A stretch of 64,000 nucleotides of DNA from Phlegmacium glaucopus (lineage: Eukaryota > Basidiomycota > Agaricomycetes > Agaricales > Cortinariaceae). Position numbers and translations under genes: made by a program. Location: the NCBI GenBank assembly GCA_015039465.1, contig MU130600.1, forward strand, positions 1 through 64,000. Direction: 5' to 3'. The notes under the pieces are model-generated. The model was not told the DNA's origin. It ran no database searches and saw nothing but the letters and a program-made list of their open reading frames with translations. Every line of letters starts with the position of its first letter. The stretch's first letter is position 1. Positions 44,615 through 55,869 of this stretch are shown piece after piece.

Positions 44615-45417
44615 TTAAAGTTTATACACGCCAGGAATGACCTCAACCCAATAACTGCAAACGACGTAAAACCGGATCAGCTATGTGGAGATAACTATAC
44701 GTTGATTGAATACGAGCTCACCCATCAGGATCCAAAATGAATGCAATGTTTCTCATTTTACCATCGGATGGTCGTTTCTTGAATTGGACACCGAGTTTGT
44801 CGAATCGTTCACAAGCCTTCTCGACATCGTCGACTGCAATGGCGATATGTCCGAACCCCCGGCCTGGATCGGAGTTTCCATTGGCGTATCCTTGGAAGTT
44901 TGGGTCCGATTCAGTGCCGTGGTTGTGTGTGAGCTCAAGCACACCTTTGTAAAAAGACAGATGGTCAGAATCAGGGCAGACGTTGTGAGAGAACAAAAGA
45001 AAAACAAACCTTCGCGGGAAAATCTAGCGGCCTGTTTTTCTTCCGGTGTCAACTCCTTGCCGTCGTGATTGAAAGCGAGGAAGTAAAGCGTGAAATCGGC
45101 AAATTTCTTCTCTAATTATAAGTGGCAGATCTGAGTCAGAGCAGTTTGACAAAAGCTAAGTTGATGATCGGTGAATACCAGAGAGGAGATCCATTCCAAG
45201 GATCTGTAACACAAAAAAACATGCAGTTTCAACAGATAAACCTATTAGAGATAACTAGGGATCGTATTACGTCTTGGTAGAAGGCCAATGACACCTTGGG
45301 ATCCTTGACACGGATCATGGTATGATTGAACTAGGTCATTCCAGTCAGCAGCTGTGCGTTTCATAAAAAAAGAGTAGATATTACCTTGAAACTAGCTGTT
45401 TCTGCAGTGCGAGGCAT
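44615..45417 (-). CDS. GLO1: Glyoxalase I (lactoylglutathione lyase)
   Basis: Converts the methylglyoxal-glutathione hemithioacetal to S-lactoylglutathione in the cytosol. The exons read [11 protein letters not shown] / [20 protein letters not shown] / ILGMDLLS / [26 protein letters not shown] / [14 protein letters not shown]...[19 protein letters not shown] / [11 protein letters not shown] / [12 protein letters not shown]. Metal ligands expected for the family are visible: His in [10 protein letters not shown], Glu in LELTHNHG, His in GFGHIAIAV and Glu in YWVEV. It is single-domain and of eukaryotic size. The final exon is separated by a longer intron (about 44723-44655), and the stop TAA is at 44615-44617. 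Confidence 0.93.
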
Positions 45418-46303
45418 GGTGGTGGGAAGTGAGATGCTTTGTCTCAGTAATTCACAGGTGGCCGATCATCGACTCCGAAATTGCCGACAAGTCACAAGCC
45501 CTCCCGATATATTTCTGAAAAATTATTCAACTCAGTGTGAGCAAGCCAACGACGGAGATGATATAACTGTATACTGATGATGCATGTAACAATGCCGTCG
45601 AACGTGAAAGGCTGCTGTCAATGCAGCCTCACATTTGCATCGGTCTCAACCTTATTAGCACCAGCGTATATTCCTCGAGAACGGCGAATACGATACAGAT
45701 GAACGGTAAAAACAACAACTGCCGCTAACTATCACGTGCTAACAGAAACTAAAGGGTGAGCGCGTAAGACTGGGGCGCCAGGCTTACAGAACGCATAACA
45801 GCCAAAAACGGTCAGAGATGGACCTCTAGTGGCGAAACATGGGTTTTTGCGGACGAATATATTGGTGATATCGAATTGGAGGACGTAGAAGACTATCCAC
45901 ATGAATTGTGGTAGAATACATTTACCTCGAGTCCTGGACGGGGCGGAATTTGCGTCGCTTCATGAGTCCACCCAATACTTCGTGGATTTCCTGAAAGATT
46001 GGTAGCCCACCAGTCTTTCCTTTAATGGCATTTCTGAAAGAAGTTTTGAAGGTTGAAGTTCACATTAATATTTTCGGAGGAGGATGTAATCCAAGGACAT
46101 GGAGAAGGGCGCAGTGATAGGAGCTATGGAATAATAGTCCGCCGGAGGGTCTGACAAAGCACAGAAAAGACCATGTAGAGGCTATTGCGGTGAAAAATAA
46201 CCAGTGGGACCTCTGAGATGGTTTTCCGTTGTCGTTTGAGAGACCAATGATTGATGAGGAAGATCAAGCTGATAAGGGCTGGGTTGGGGTTCGTGCTTTC
46301 CTC
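45418..46303. other. Intergenic, no gene recognised
   Basis: It includes a moderate CpG content and no long ORF. The GLO1 promoter must lie in its left part. Confidence 0.35.
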
Positions 46304-46672
46304 TCATTGTTGGCTAGAGTGAAACTCCAGAGAACTGAGAACGGTGAGTAATAGCGGATAGGACAGGCGACCCTGTAGTTGAAGTTTGAATGTTTGACCT
46401 ATGACATCCCAAAGGCCGTCCTCAGTCAGGGGTCGGAATTTTATTAGTAGCACTGGGAGAGGTGAGGGACCCCAGAGGGAGTTTTCGCATTCGGAGGTGA
46501 CGAGGTTGATCCAATGGCCAAGGCATTCGATAGTTTTTTGATTGGTGATTAATTGATTCCTAGTATGGGATATTGAAGATGAGGACGGGATAGAGGAAGC
46601 ACGGGGTAGGAGATTGGCGAACAAGTTGCAGTTTATGTAATCGAGAGCATCTTTCTTTCTGACGCTCATCAC
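46304..46672 (-). CDS. Hypothetical minus-strand ORF upstream of NB-ARC copy 2
   Basis: This 122-codon ORF reads LFANLLPRASSIPSSSS, KTIECLGHWINLVTSEC, LWGPSPLPVLLIKFRPLTE and LQGRLSYPLLLTVLSSLEF. The regular hydrophobic pattern looks protein-like, but I recognise no family. It starts 27 bp upstream of the NB-ARC start codon and is divergent. It may be a gene fragment. Confidence 0.25.
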   Translation of the reverse strand: MMSVRKKDALDYINCNLFANLLPRASSIPSSSSISHTRNQLITNQKTIECLGHWINLVTSECENSLWGPSPLPVLLIKFRPLTEDGLWDVIGQTFKLQLQGRLSYPLLLTVLSSLEFHSSQQ

Positions 46673-46699
46673 TCACTACAACTCTCACTGTTCAACGAT

Positions 46700-49600
46700 A
46701 TGAAGCGCATTAAGAAGATTTTCAAGTCCAAGAAATCAAAACATTCATCTCTGACCATCGACGATGCTATGGATTCAAGCTCTGAACCAGCAACTTCGAC
46801 CATCAACACAAGCACCGCTCATCCTATGCTATCCGTTCTCGTTAGTGTTGCGGCTGCAAGCGCCCAAGTTATTCAAGTCGCTGGTGTTACTGTGAGCATT
46901 TAACTTCGCACATCGCATCCTTCAATATTTAACCATCTTCATCGATCAGACCGCCCATGACCTCCGAGTCTCTACTTCGGTTTCCACTTTAGCAATCAAT
47001 GATCTCGCTCCTGTAAGCGTTCCAGCCGCTGGGGTTAATGTGAGTGTTCAACTAAACCCATCACACCCATAATTACTCAATCATCGTCGTCGATCAGGCT
47101 ACTCATGAATTCCGAGTCTCTGGTTCGGTTTCCTCTTTGGCGGTTGCTCCTATAGCCCATCCGGAAGGAAATTCACCCTCCTCGCCTGATGCCATAGTGC
47201 AAACCAACTTGAGATCCACGGAATCGGAACAGAATCCCTCGGTAAGTTGCTTACACAACGTGTTCTCTGCTTTTGCTTATGATCAGCAGGCTCGACAATC
47301 TGACTCGGGTCTGTTTCCGAACGCACAAAATGTATTTATCACTAACAGTACTATTGTAAGTCTTTCTCATAGGTCGTGTAAATGATATAGCAATGACTGT
47401 ACATAGGTTAGCTGCGACTCGGAGAACTACAAATTTCTCCCTGCCAATGCTGGTGCTGGGGAGATGAATATCCCTCTAAGCCAAAAACCCAACTCCAGCC
47501 CAATCTTTACTGGACGGAAAGATGTACTTGACAAACTTGGGAAGATCTTTGTTCATTGTGGTAGATTAATGCCAAGGTGCTCTTGTCTCCTCTGGGGAAT
47601 GGGAGGGATTGGAAAGACCCAGATTTGTCTCAAGTTCATAGAAGAAATGTCTGACAGGCAAGGCTCTTCACTTGCCCATTCACAACACTGGACTCATTTC
47701 TTATCAGTTTTTCACATGTGTTCTGGGTTGATGCCTCCTCTCAGGAGAGCATTGAAATGTCTCTCAAGGGCATATCTGGCCTTTCTGCTGCACAAGGTTC
47801 CCATGTGGATGGCTCAGTTAAGTCTGTCCTCCAGTGGATATCTTCTCTTCAAGAAGAATGGTTGATTGTGTTTGATAATGCTGATGATCCTGCTCCAGAG
47901 GTGGTGGCCAAGTTCCATCCCCCAGGTAACAGAGGTAATATTCTGATTACTAGCAGAAACCGATCCATGGGAAGGATTATCTCATTTGAAAACAGTATTG
48001 AGATCACTGAAATGCAGGAAGCAGATGCTATATCTCTACTTCTCCAAGCTAGCTGTTTGGATCCAGTGAAGCATGTAGAAGCAGCTAGAAAGATTGTCAC
48101 TGAGCTTGGCTGCATTCCTCTGGCTGTTAATCATGCTGGTGCTTATATTGAAGCTGGGAAATGTGATATCAGTAGATATCTGAGACAATTCTCTTTACAT
48201 CGTCAGACTCTCATGTCAGATGCTACATTCAGAGGAGCATCAAATTATGACAGAACAGTCTATGGGACTTGGGATATATCTGTTAAAGAAATAGAGAAGA
48301 GAGCTGGGGGACATTCCACTGCTGGAGATGCACAAGCAGCCAAGGCTGCAATTCTAATTCTTCAAATATGTGCTTTCTATCATCATAGTAATATTTCTGA
48401 ACACATATTCCAATCTGCTGCTGAGGAGTCCAGGAAACATGTAGTCAATAGTGAGGTAGCTCAAAAGCTACCTCAAGCAGTCAACTCACTGGATCATACT
48501 CTACTTGACTTGGACAATGATGGTCACTGGGATGAGTTCATCTTTGGCCAAGGAATTAGTGTCCTTCTCTCATTCTCCTTGATGAAAAGGGGACAATCAC
48601 CTAAAATGTTCTCCATTCATCCTCTGGTGCACTACTGGAGTTGGGAGAGATTGTCAAAATCTGAGCAACAAAAGATGTGTCAGATGGGAAGCATAATATT
48701 GTCCTGTGCAATTCCATTGAGATATGAGAGTCAGGATTATACACTGCGACGGTTGATTTTTCCACATATTAAGGCAAATGAGTTGCAGGGAAGGCAGATG
48801 GGATATATTGAGCAGTACTATGATGATAAATGGAGCAATTTTTCCCTAGTAATGAAGGAGAATGGAGACTGGGACAATGCAGAGCAGCTAGAGGTTCAAG
48901 TTGTAGAGATGAGGAAGAAGCTGCTTGGTTTAGAACATGTAGACACCCTCTGCAGTATGGCAAATCTAGCAAGGACATACCATTATCAGGGAAGGTGGAA
49001 TGAGGCAGAGCAGCTGGAGATTCAAGTGATGGACATGAGGAAGAAGCTGCTTGGTGCAGAATATCCAGACACCCTCAGCAGTATGGCAAATCTAGCAAGC
49101 ACATACCATCATCAAGGAAGGTGGAATGAAGCAGAGCAGCTGGAGGTTCAAGTTTTAGACATGAGGAAGAAGCTGCTTGGTGCAGAACATCCAGACACCC
49201 TGAGCAGTATGGCAAATCTAGCAAGCACATACCGTCATCAGGGAAGGCGGAATCAGGCAGAGCAGCTGGAGGTTCAAGTTTTGGACATGAGGAAGAAGCT
49301 GCTTGGTACAGAACATCCAGACACCCTCTTCAGTATGGCAAATCTAGCCAGCACATACTATCATCAGGGGAGGTGGAATGAAGCAGAGCAGCTGGAGGTT
49401 CAAGTTTTGGACATGAGGAAGAAGTTGCTTGGTGCAGAACATCCAGACACCCTGAGCAGTATGGCAAATCTAGCAATCACATACCGTGATCAGGGAAGGT
49501 GGAATGAGGCAGAGCAGCTGGAGGTTCAAGTTTTGGAGATGAGCAAGAAGCTGCTTGGTGCAGAACATCCAAACACACTGAGCAGTATGGCAAATCAAGC

Positions 49601-51605
49601 AAGCACATACTGTCATCAGGGAAGGTGGAATGAGACAGAGCAGCTGGAAGTTCAAGTTTTGGACATGAGGAAGAAGTTGCTTGGTGCAGAACATCCATCC
49701 ACCCTTACCAGTATGGCAAATCTAGCAAGCACATACCATTATCAGGGAAGGTGGAATAAGGCAGAGCAGCTAGAGGTTCAAGTTTTGGACATGAGGAAAA
49801 ATCTGCTTGGTGCAGAACATCCAAACACCCTCAGCAGTATGGCAAATCTAGCAAGCACGTACAAGAATCAGGGAAGGTATAATGAGGCAGAGCAGCTGGA
49901 GGTTCAAGTTATGGACATGATGAAGAAGCTGCTTGGTGCAGAACATCCAGACACCCTCCTCAGTATGGCAAATATAGCAATTACATACCATTATCAGGGA
50001 AGGTGGAATGAAGCAGAGCAGCTGGAAGTTCAAGTTATAGACATGAGGAAGAAGCTGCTTGGTCCAGAACATCCAGACACCCTTACCAGTATGGCAAATA
50101 TAGCAAGCACATACCATCATCTGGGGAGGCAGAATGAAGCAGAGCAGCTGGAGGTTCAAGTTTTGGACATAAGGAAGAAGCTGCTTGGTGCAGAACATCC
50201 AGACACCCTCCTCAGTATGGCAAATCTAGCAAGCACATACCGTTGTCATGGAAGCTGGAATGAGGCAGAGCAACTAGAGGTTCAAGTTTTGGACATGAGG
50301 AAGAAGCTGCTTGGTGCAGAACATCCAGATACCCTGAGCAGTGTGGCAAATCTAGCAAGCACATACCGTCATCAGGGAAGGTGGAATGAAGCAGAGCAGC
50401 TGGAGGTGCAAGTTTTGGACATGAGGAAGACACTGCTTGGTGCAGAACATCCAGATACCCTCATCAGTATGGGACATATGGCAAACACCTACCATTATCA
50501 GGGAAGGTGGAATGAGGCAGAGCAGCTGGAGGTTCAAGTTATGAACATGAGCAAGAAGCTGCTTGGTGCAGAACACCCACACACCCTCATGAGTATGGCA
50601 AATGTAGCAAGCATATACCGTTGTCAGGGAAGGTGGAATGAGGCAGAGCAGCTGGAGGTTCAAGTTGTGGACATGATGAAGAAAATATTTGGTGCAGAAC
50701 ATCCAAGCACCCTCAGCAGTATGACAAATATAGCAAGCACATACTGTCATCAGGGAAGGTGGAATGAGGCAGAGCAGCTGCAGGTTCAAGTTATGGACAT
50801 GAGGAAGACGCTGCTTGGTGCAGAACATCCAGACACCCTCAGAGGTATGGAAAATCTAGCAATCACATATCATTGTCAGGGAAGGTGGAATGAAGCAGAG
50901 CAGCTGGAAGTTCAAGTTTTAGACCTGAGGAAGACACTGCTTGGTGCAGAACATCCAGACACCCTGAGCAGTATGGCAAATCTAGCAAGCACATGCAAGA
51001 ATATGGGGAGGCAGGATGAAGCAGAGCAGCTGGAGGTTCAAGTTTTGGACATGAGGAAGAAGCTGCTTGGTGCAGAACATCCATCCACCCTCACCAGTAT
51101 GGCAAATATAGCAATCACATACCATCATCAGAGAAGGTGGAATAAGGCAGAGCAGCTGCAGGTTCAAGTTTTGGACATGAGGAAGAAGTTGCTTGGTGCA
51201 GAACATCCAGACACCCTGAGCAGTATGGCAAATATAGCAAGCACATACCATTATCAGGGGAGACAGAATGAAGCAGAGCAGCTGCAGGTTCAAGTTATTG
51301 ACATGAGGAAGACGCTGCTTGGTGCAGAACATCCAGACACTCTCAGTAGTATGGCAAATCTAGCAAGCACATACTGTCATCAGGGAAGGTGGAATGAGGC
51401 AGAGCAGCTGGAGGTTCAAGTTTTGGACATGAGGATGAAGTTGCTTGGTGCAGAACATCCAGATACCCTCAGCAGTATGGCAAATCAAGCAAGCACATAC
51501 TGTCTTCAGGGAAGGTATAATGAGGCAGAGCAGCTGGAGGTTCAAGTTATGGACATGAGGAAGGAGCTGCTTGGTGCAGAGCATCCAGGCACCCTTGACC
51601 CTTAA
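46700..51605 (+). CDS. NB-ARC/TPR STAND receptor (NLR-like), copy 2, complete
   Basis: Six exons (46700-46891, 46950-47039, 47098-47241, 47287-47355, 47407-47657, 47708-51605) give 1,547 residues. The basic start MKRIKKIFKSKKSKHS is followed by low-complexity Ser/Thr/Val exons, an NAQNVFITNSTI motif, then NB-ARC: P-loop GMGGIGKTQICLKF, WLIVFDNADD (Walker B), NILITSRNRSMG, GCIPLAVNHAGAY (GLPL). A helical winged-helix-like section follows, then about 21 tandem 42-residue TPR units of kinesin-light-chain type (EHPDTLSSMANLASTYHHQGRWNEAEQLEV) from about 48927. The intron at 47658-47707 has a GC donor (GACAG/GCAAGG) where copy 1 has GTAAGG. The last unit is cut by a 7-bp tandem duplication that creates the stop. 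STAND proteins act as signal-activated switches in fungal immunity-like recognition, with the TPRs as ligand sensor. Exons 5-6 are strikingly poor in CpG. Confidence 0.9.
48927..51605 (+). repeat. 126-bp tandem repeat array encoding ~21 TPR units
   Basis: A coding array with unit GGTGCAGAACATCCAGACAC at the start of each repeat. Spacing is 126 bp throughout with no frame break until the final unit. Units differ mainly at YHHQ/YRHQ/YCHQ, DTLSS/DTLTS and the LDMRKKLL region, and very few CpG sites remain. Confidence 0.92.
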
Positions 51606-53956
51606 CAGTATGACAAATCTAGCAAGCACACAGAGGAATCAGAGGAAGCTGGAATGAAACAGAGAAATTGGAGGTTGAAGTTGTAAATACAAGGAAGAGA
51701 ACAGGAAGAGTGTTACAACTTTGAATGATACAGAAATCTCATTGTTAACTGTTGTTTGTTTTGTTATCTAATCTGAGCCCTGAAGAGTTTCAGACCAGTT
51801 AAGATCTGAAGAGCCTTTATAGTTTGAGATTGAGTATCAAGTAGAGAATTGTCTATTAAAGACTAGGCACAGAATGTGATACAGATGATTGAGGTTTATA
51901 TACTAAATTAGAATATGAAAGGCATGTGGTTAAGGTAAGGAAAGTGCATGTAGAACATATGTAAAGTGTGTGTATGAAAGTATGAAGGTAAACACATGGT
52001 TATGAAACAATGAAAGAAGCATAGAGTGTGCATGTGTGAAAAGAGTGAAGAAATGAAAAGTGAATGTTCACTGTGTGTTAGAAAATTGTAACAAAGAGAC
52101 TGAAGTGGTCAACTTATTAAGTATTTGTATTCTACTTTGTTGACTTTTAATTGCATTATGTTTTGGAACAAAAAATTGAATTCTGAATTTTTAGCAGAAG
52201 TCATAGAGAAGTTGTGGTTTTTAAATGGCTCCTACCCATCCACTGTTGCAAAATAGAAAAATAGATATCTTTTGTAGTGATTCTGTAGACAGTAGACTTG
52301 CCTCCAGTCTCTATGGGATCAACACTTATGTAGAATAAGTGATAGAATAATCAGTTTTGACAAATTTGATATTCTGGATTCAGATTGGAGGCCTTATTGA
52401 TCTACTAGAGACTGGTATGGATTAAGTGTGATGGAGTACATGAACCTTTCTGGTCCAATGTTTGGATAAAACCAGAAATCCTCATGTGAGCATACCTAGT
52501 ATGATGCATTTTGATTAATCTAATCAACAGTCATGACCTCCTGAAAGCACTCTGAAACTGACAAAAACATGCCCTTGCAAGTGGTTCATACCCCAGCAAG
52601 GTCTAGCAATGGATCTTTCCATTTCATCAACATTTTCAGCTCCCCTGTTTCCTCCTTTCAATCACCTTTGGCAAGCATGCCCATTCCCAAATCATTGAGT
52701 TTTATTGATGGATTTACACCTGTGCAGAAGAGAAGGAAAGTCACCTGACAATTCATGGTTGAAGACATTCTCAATTTGGGTGATACCCACAAGGATCAGG
52801 ATCAAGCTGGGGAAGGGGGGTGGGGGAGGGGGAAAGGAAGTGGTTAGAAGAGGAGGGGTTTAGGTGTTGGAAGGAAGGGGAAGAACAGCTAAATGAGGTC
52901 CTCAATTTTTTCAATTTTTTAATATCTTTAATATCTCAGCATCTGTATTATGTAATTGTTTACTTTTTTTGAAATTGGCTGCTATAAATATTTCTGTGAT
53001 TTGTTAGATTTTTTTTTTCAGATTTTTAAACCTAGCCAAATATGTTCAAGGATAGCCAAGGCCAGCCAGGCCAAGGTTGCTGTTTCTTGATGCTGTGCAA
53101 TCTGCCACATTGATTTTTGCCATCCACCATTACAAAATAAGAAAAAATCAAGGTTAAAGATCACATGATCACATAGGGGGTGTCCAGTGATGGGTAGGAG
53201 CCTGAGTTTTTAACAAACTTTAGAACCCTGATTGTTTTCAATTCAAAATGACCCAAAGGACAGTAAACATGTATGCTATGGCCTACAGCACTTACAATAT
53301 GCCAGGGGGCATGGAGCTTTTGTGTTAAGTTCAAGGACTCTATTCCGGAGTATCAGACAGAGTTTATTGGAACGGAACCACAGAACAGATACTAAGGACT
53401 TCAGCCTCAGTGTATATGCTGTGCTACCCTAAACCTTTGTGTCCTAATTTTGTAGTAGGAATGGAACAGAGTGGAACCGGAAGTCGCAGGGACTTAGAGG
53501 AAGAATAAGAGGGGGAAACTAGGTTGATATTCAAAACTAAGGAAAACATACAAGCTTCGAGTACTTAAATAATAAAAGGAATAGCAACCGAAATATAAAA
53601 GATAAATATAAAGTGCTGCATTCTGCTCCCGGAAGGTCCTGCATTCTTGGGTGAATAATTTGTAGTGGGTGTGCTGACTGATAGTGGGAAAGTGATGACA
53701 AAGAAATAGTTGTTATGGCGAAGATGTGGTGATGGGTTTGGAGTAACATTGGAAGAGCTGGAATGATACAGAAAGGTCTCAGAGTTGAATGTGGGAAGAG
53801 TAATTCTGGAAGTAAAGGAAAGCACTGGAACAGAGTATGGACTACCGGAGACAACTCTGATGGAGCTGGACCGGAGTAACATATAACGGAATGTAACATT
53901 TTGCTTGTTCAGGAAATGGTAACAAAAACCCTTGATGAAATGTTAGGGATGCCTGG
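51606..53956. other. CpG-poor, gene-free stretch with dispersed repeats
   Basis: It begins with decayed TPR sequence (51606-51700). A TIR-bounded element (52228-53202) is listed separately. There is a G-rich run at 52808-52860. No supported gene; the ORFs at 53537-53899 lack any domain. Confidence 0.45.
52228..53202. mobile_element. Non-autonomous element bounded by GGCTCCTACCCATC inverted repeats
   Basis: The left end GGCTCCTACCCATCCACTG (near 52231) is matched by CAGTGATGGGTAGGAGCC at the right (about 53185-53202). The length is about 970 bp, with no coding capacity. Flanks share T-rich sequence but a target duplication is not clear. Confidence 0.5.
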
Positions 53957-54604
53957 GGTTACCAAAGTTCAGTTCAGTTCTTCAACTCCTCAGCCTGAAC
54001 TGGACTGAACTGTTTGCATATGGTCCTGAACTGAACTGAACCATTTAAGAACTGGTTTGAACTGAACTGAACTGAAGAACCATTATAAAATCTGAAATTT
54101 CACCTTTTTCTGAAAATTGATTGTACAAAGACCTTCCTTAGCCCTTAGCCACTTGATTTCCACTCATATATGATCTCAGAACTCCTGTAAAACACAGAAA
54201 ACCATTGATTTATATTTATTTTCCTAAATAGGCAGTACTAATCTATGCTGACATAATAACATCACATACCAAGTCTGGCCATTATCTTTGTGTATTCACT
54301 TGTTTGGCAAACTCCGGATCAACTGTTGTTGATCTTCCGGAGTGAGGATATATTTGATAGGCTACTTAATACGAAAAATGAAAGTCGAGATGCAAAAGGC
54401 AGTAAGCTAATTGGGTGAAAGTGCGAAGCGCTTCCTGACCCAAGTAGCAACCAAACTAGACTGGAAGAGACAAGCTGCGAAACCCAAGCTATAGGAGTCT
54501 AATGATGCGACGAGTGAGTCTCGTTACCCAGTTACTAGGAGGAAGGGCTGCTATGCTTACCTAGCCTGTTTTCAGGTGATGCCCTGAGTGTACCAGCGGG
54601 TACG

Positions 54605-55470
54605 TTACCGCCATCCCTGCAGGAAGGACTGAGAAGGAATGATAAATTGTGAGAAGGCTTCGTGGGCATCTGGGTTGGCTTGTATAAATGGAGTGAGAAT
54701 TTGGGCATGTTTCCTGAGGTATCGTAGGAAAGCATCGCTACTCCAGCGCCCCATAACTTTCATTACCTCCATGGGCACTCCCTGAAGCAGGTAAAAAAGG
54801 GTGGTGCCTACGTGAATGCCATGCCCTTGGAGAGGCTCTAAACTGGCCTGATGAGCGGCAGAAGTTAGTCGTTTGATGAGAGCTGGCTTCATGAGTGGGC
54901 GCAACTGGTCCTTGTGCTGGTAGGCAAAAAGGTGCACTCCGTCTGGTGGGTTGTTGATCTGTCTGTGATTGTTGAGAGCGTCATAAGGGTCTGTGGGCCC
55001 TGGGTGACAGCTCCAACATACGTCTTCGCCCTCAAGAGGGGCTGCTTTGGTGTGAGGGATGTGTAAGACGGTCACTTCGAGGCCGCTTGAGTCCTGTTCA
55101 GTATGTAGATTTGCTATTGTGACGTGGTGAGTCGGTGAGAAGGCATCTAGGCGAGGGACAACAAATTCACCTACATGTGCCGCTGTGTAGAAGCAGGTCG
55201 TGAGGCACGCGAAAACCGCAGCGTCAAGAGGCTCTTCCAGCCTGAGTCGCTGACAGAGGCCTGGAGATGAACTCGGGAGTATAGGGCTGCCTTTTCTTCC
55301 TTTTAGATGAAGCAGGCGTCAACCGGTCTGCTCCTTTTAGTAGAGTGTCCATCTCAAGTGGATTTAGCCTCCACTCCAATCCATGGAGGATGTGCCATGC
55401 CCAAATACCCTGGATATAATTAGAGATGGTGGAACCAGAGTATGAAACTGCTAAGCTGGCAATGAAACTC
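54605..55470 (-). pseudogene. Tyrosine recombinase of the DIRS-like element
   Basis: The N-terminal part reads SYSGSTISNYIQGIWAWHILHG and KGADRLTPASSKRKKRQPYTPEF, typical of DIRS/crypton SAM-like segments; then a frame change; then LDAAVFACLTTCFYTAAHVGEF (where the usual motif is AARVGEF), LPLQGHGIHVGTT-type region, VPMEVMKVMGRWSSDAFLRYLRKHA with the catalytic Tyr in LRY. The catalytic Arg of the H-x-x-R box appears as His (GHGIHVG), and the first catalytic Arg as His (AAHVGEF), both explainable by G-to-A (C-to-T on the other strand). The reading frame also shifts, so the enzyme should be inactive. Confidence 0.75.
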
Positions 55471-55869
55471 GAGATTACCGGCTGACTAGTGGGCGCTCAC
55501 AATTCCTCTGGTATTGCTCTCTTGTCACAGTGAATGTGGTAAACTAAAATCCCTGCACTATACAACTCCCACATCGATTCCGCCCATGCGTTCGACATGA
55601 CCTCAAAAATGTGGTCTATATCCTCTTCCAGGGCATTGGTATTATGGCTGTGCACTGAGGGTGCTGGTTTCCAAAGACGAAGCCGATCACATGCCAAACA
55701 GTGCAGACGTAACAGAGATGGTTGAGGTGAGAGATGAGGGTTATACACTGAAGGTCTTGAAGGACGGAAAACACTGGGTGGGGTATCGATGATGGCTTGA
55801 TGATGATTTGGCACATTATCATGCCGGATTCGGTTGGTGATCATGGATGAGTGTTGGAAGGGGCTAAGT

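Noticed and set aside
48769..51629. Many minus-strand ORFs with FCTKQLLPHVHNLNLQLLC repeats
   Set aside because: They are the antisense reading of the TPR array; the plus-strand frame has clear TPR and NB-ARC homology.
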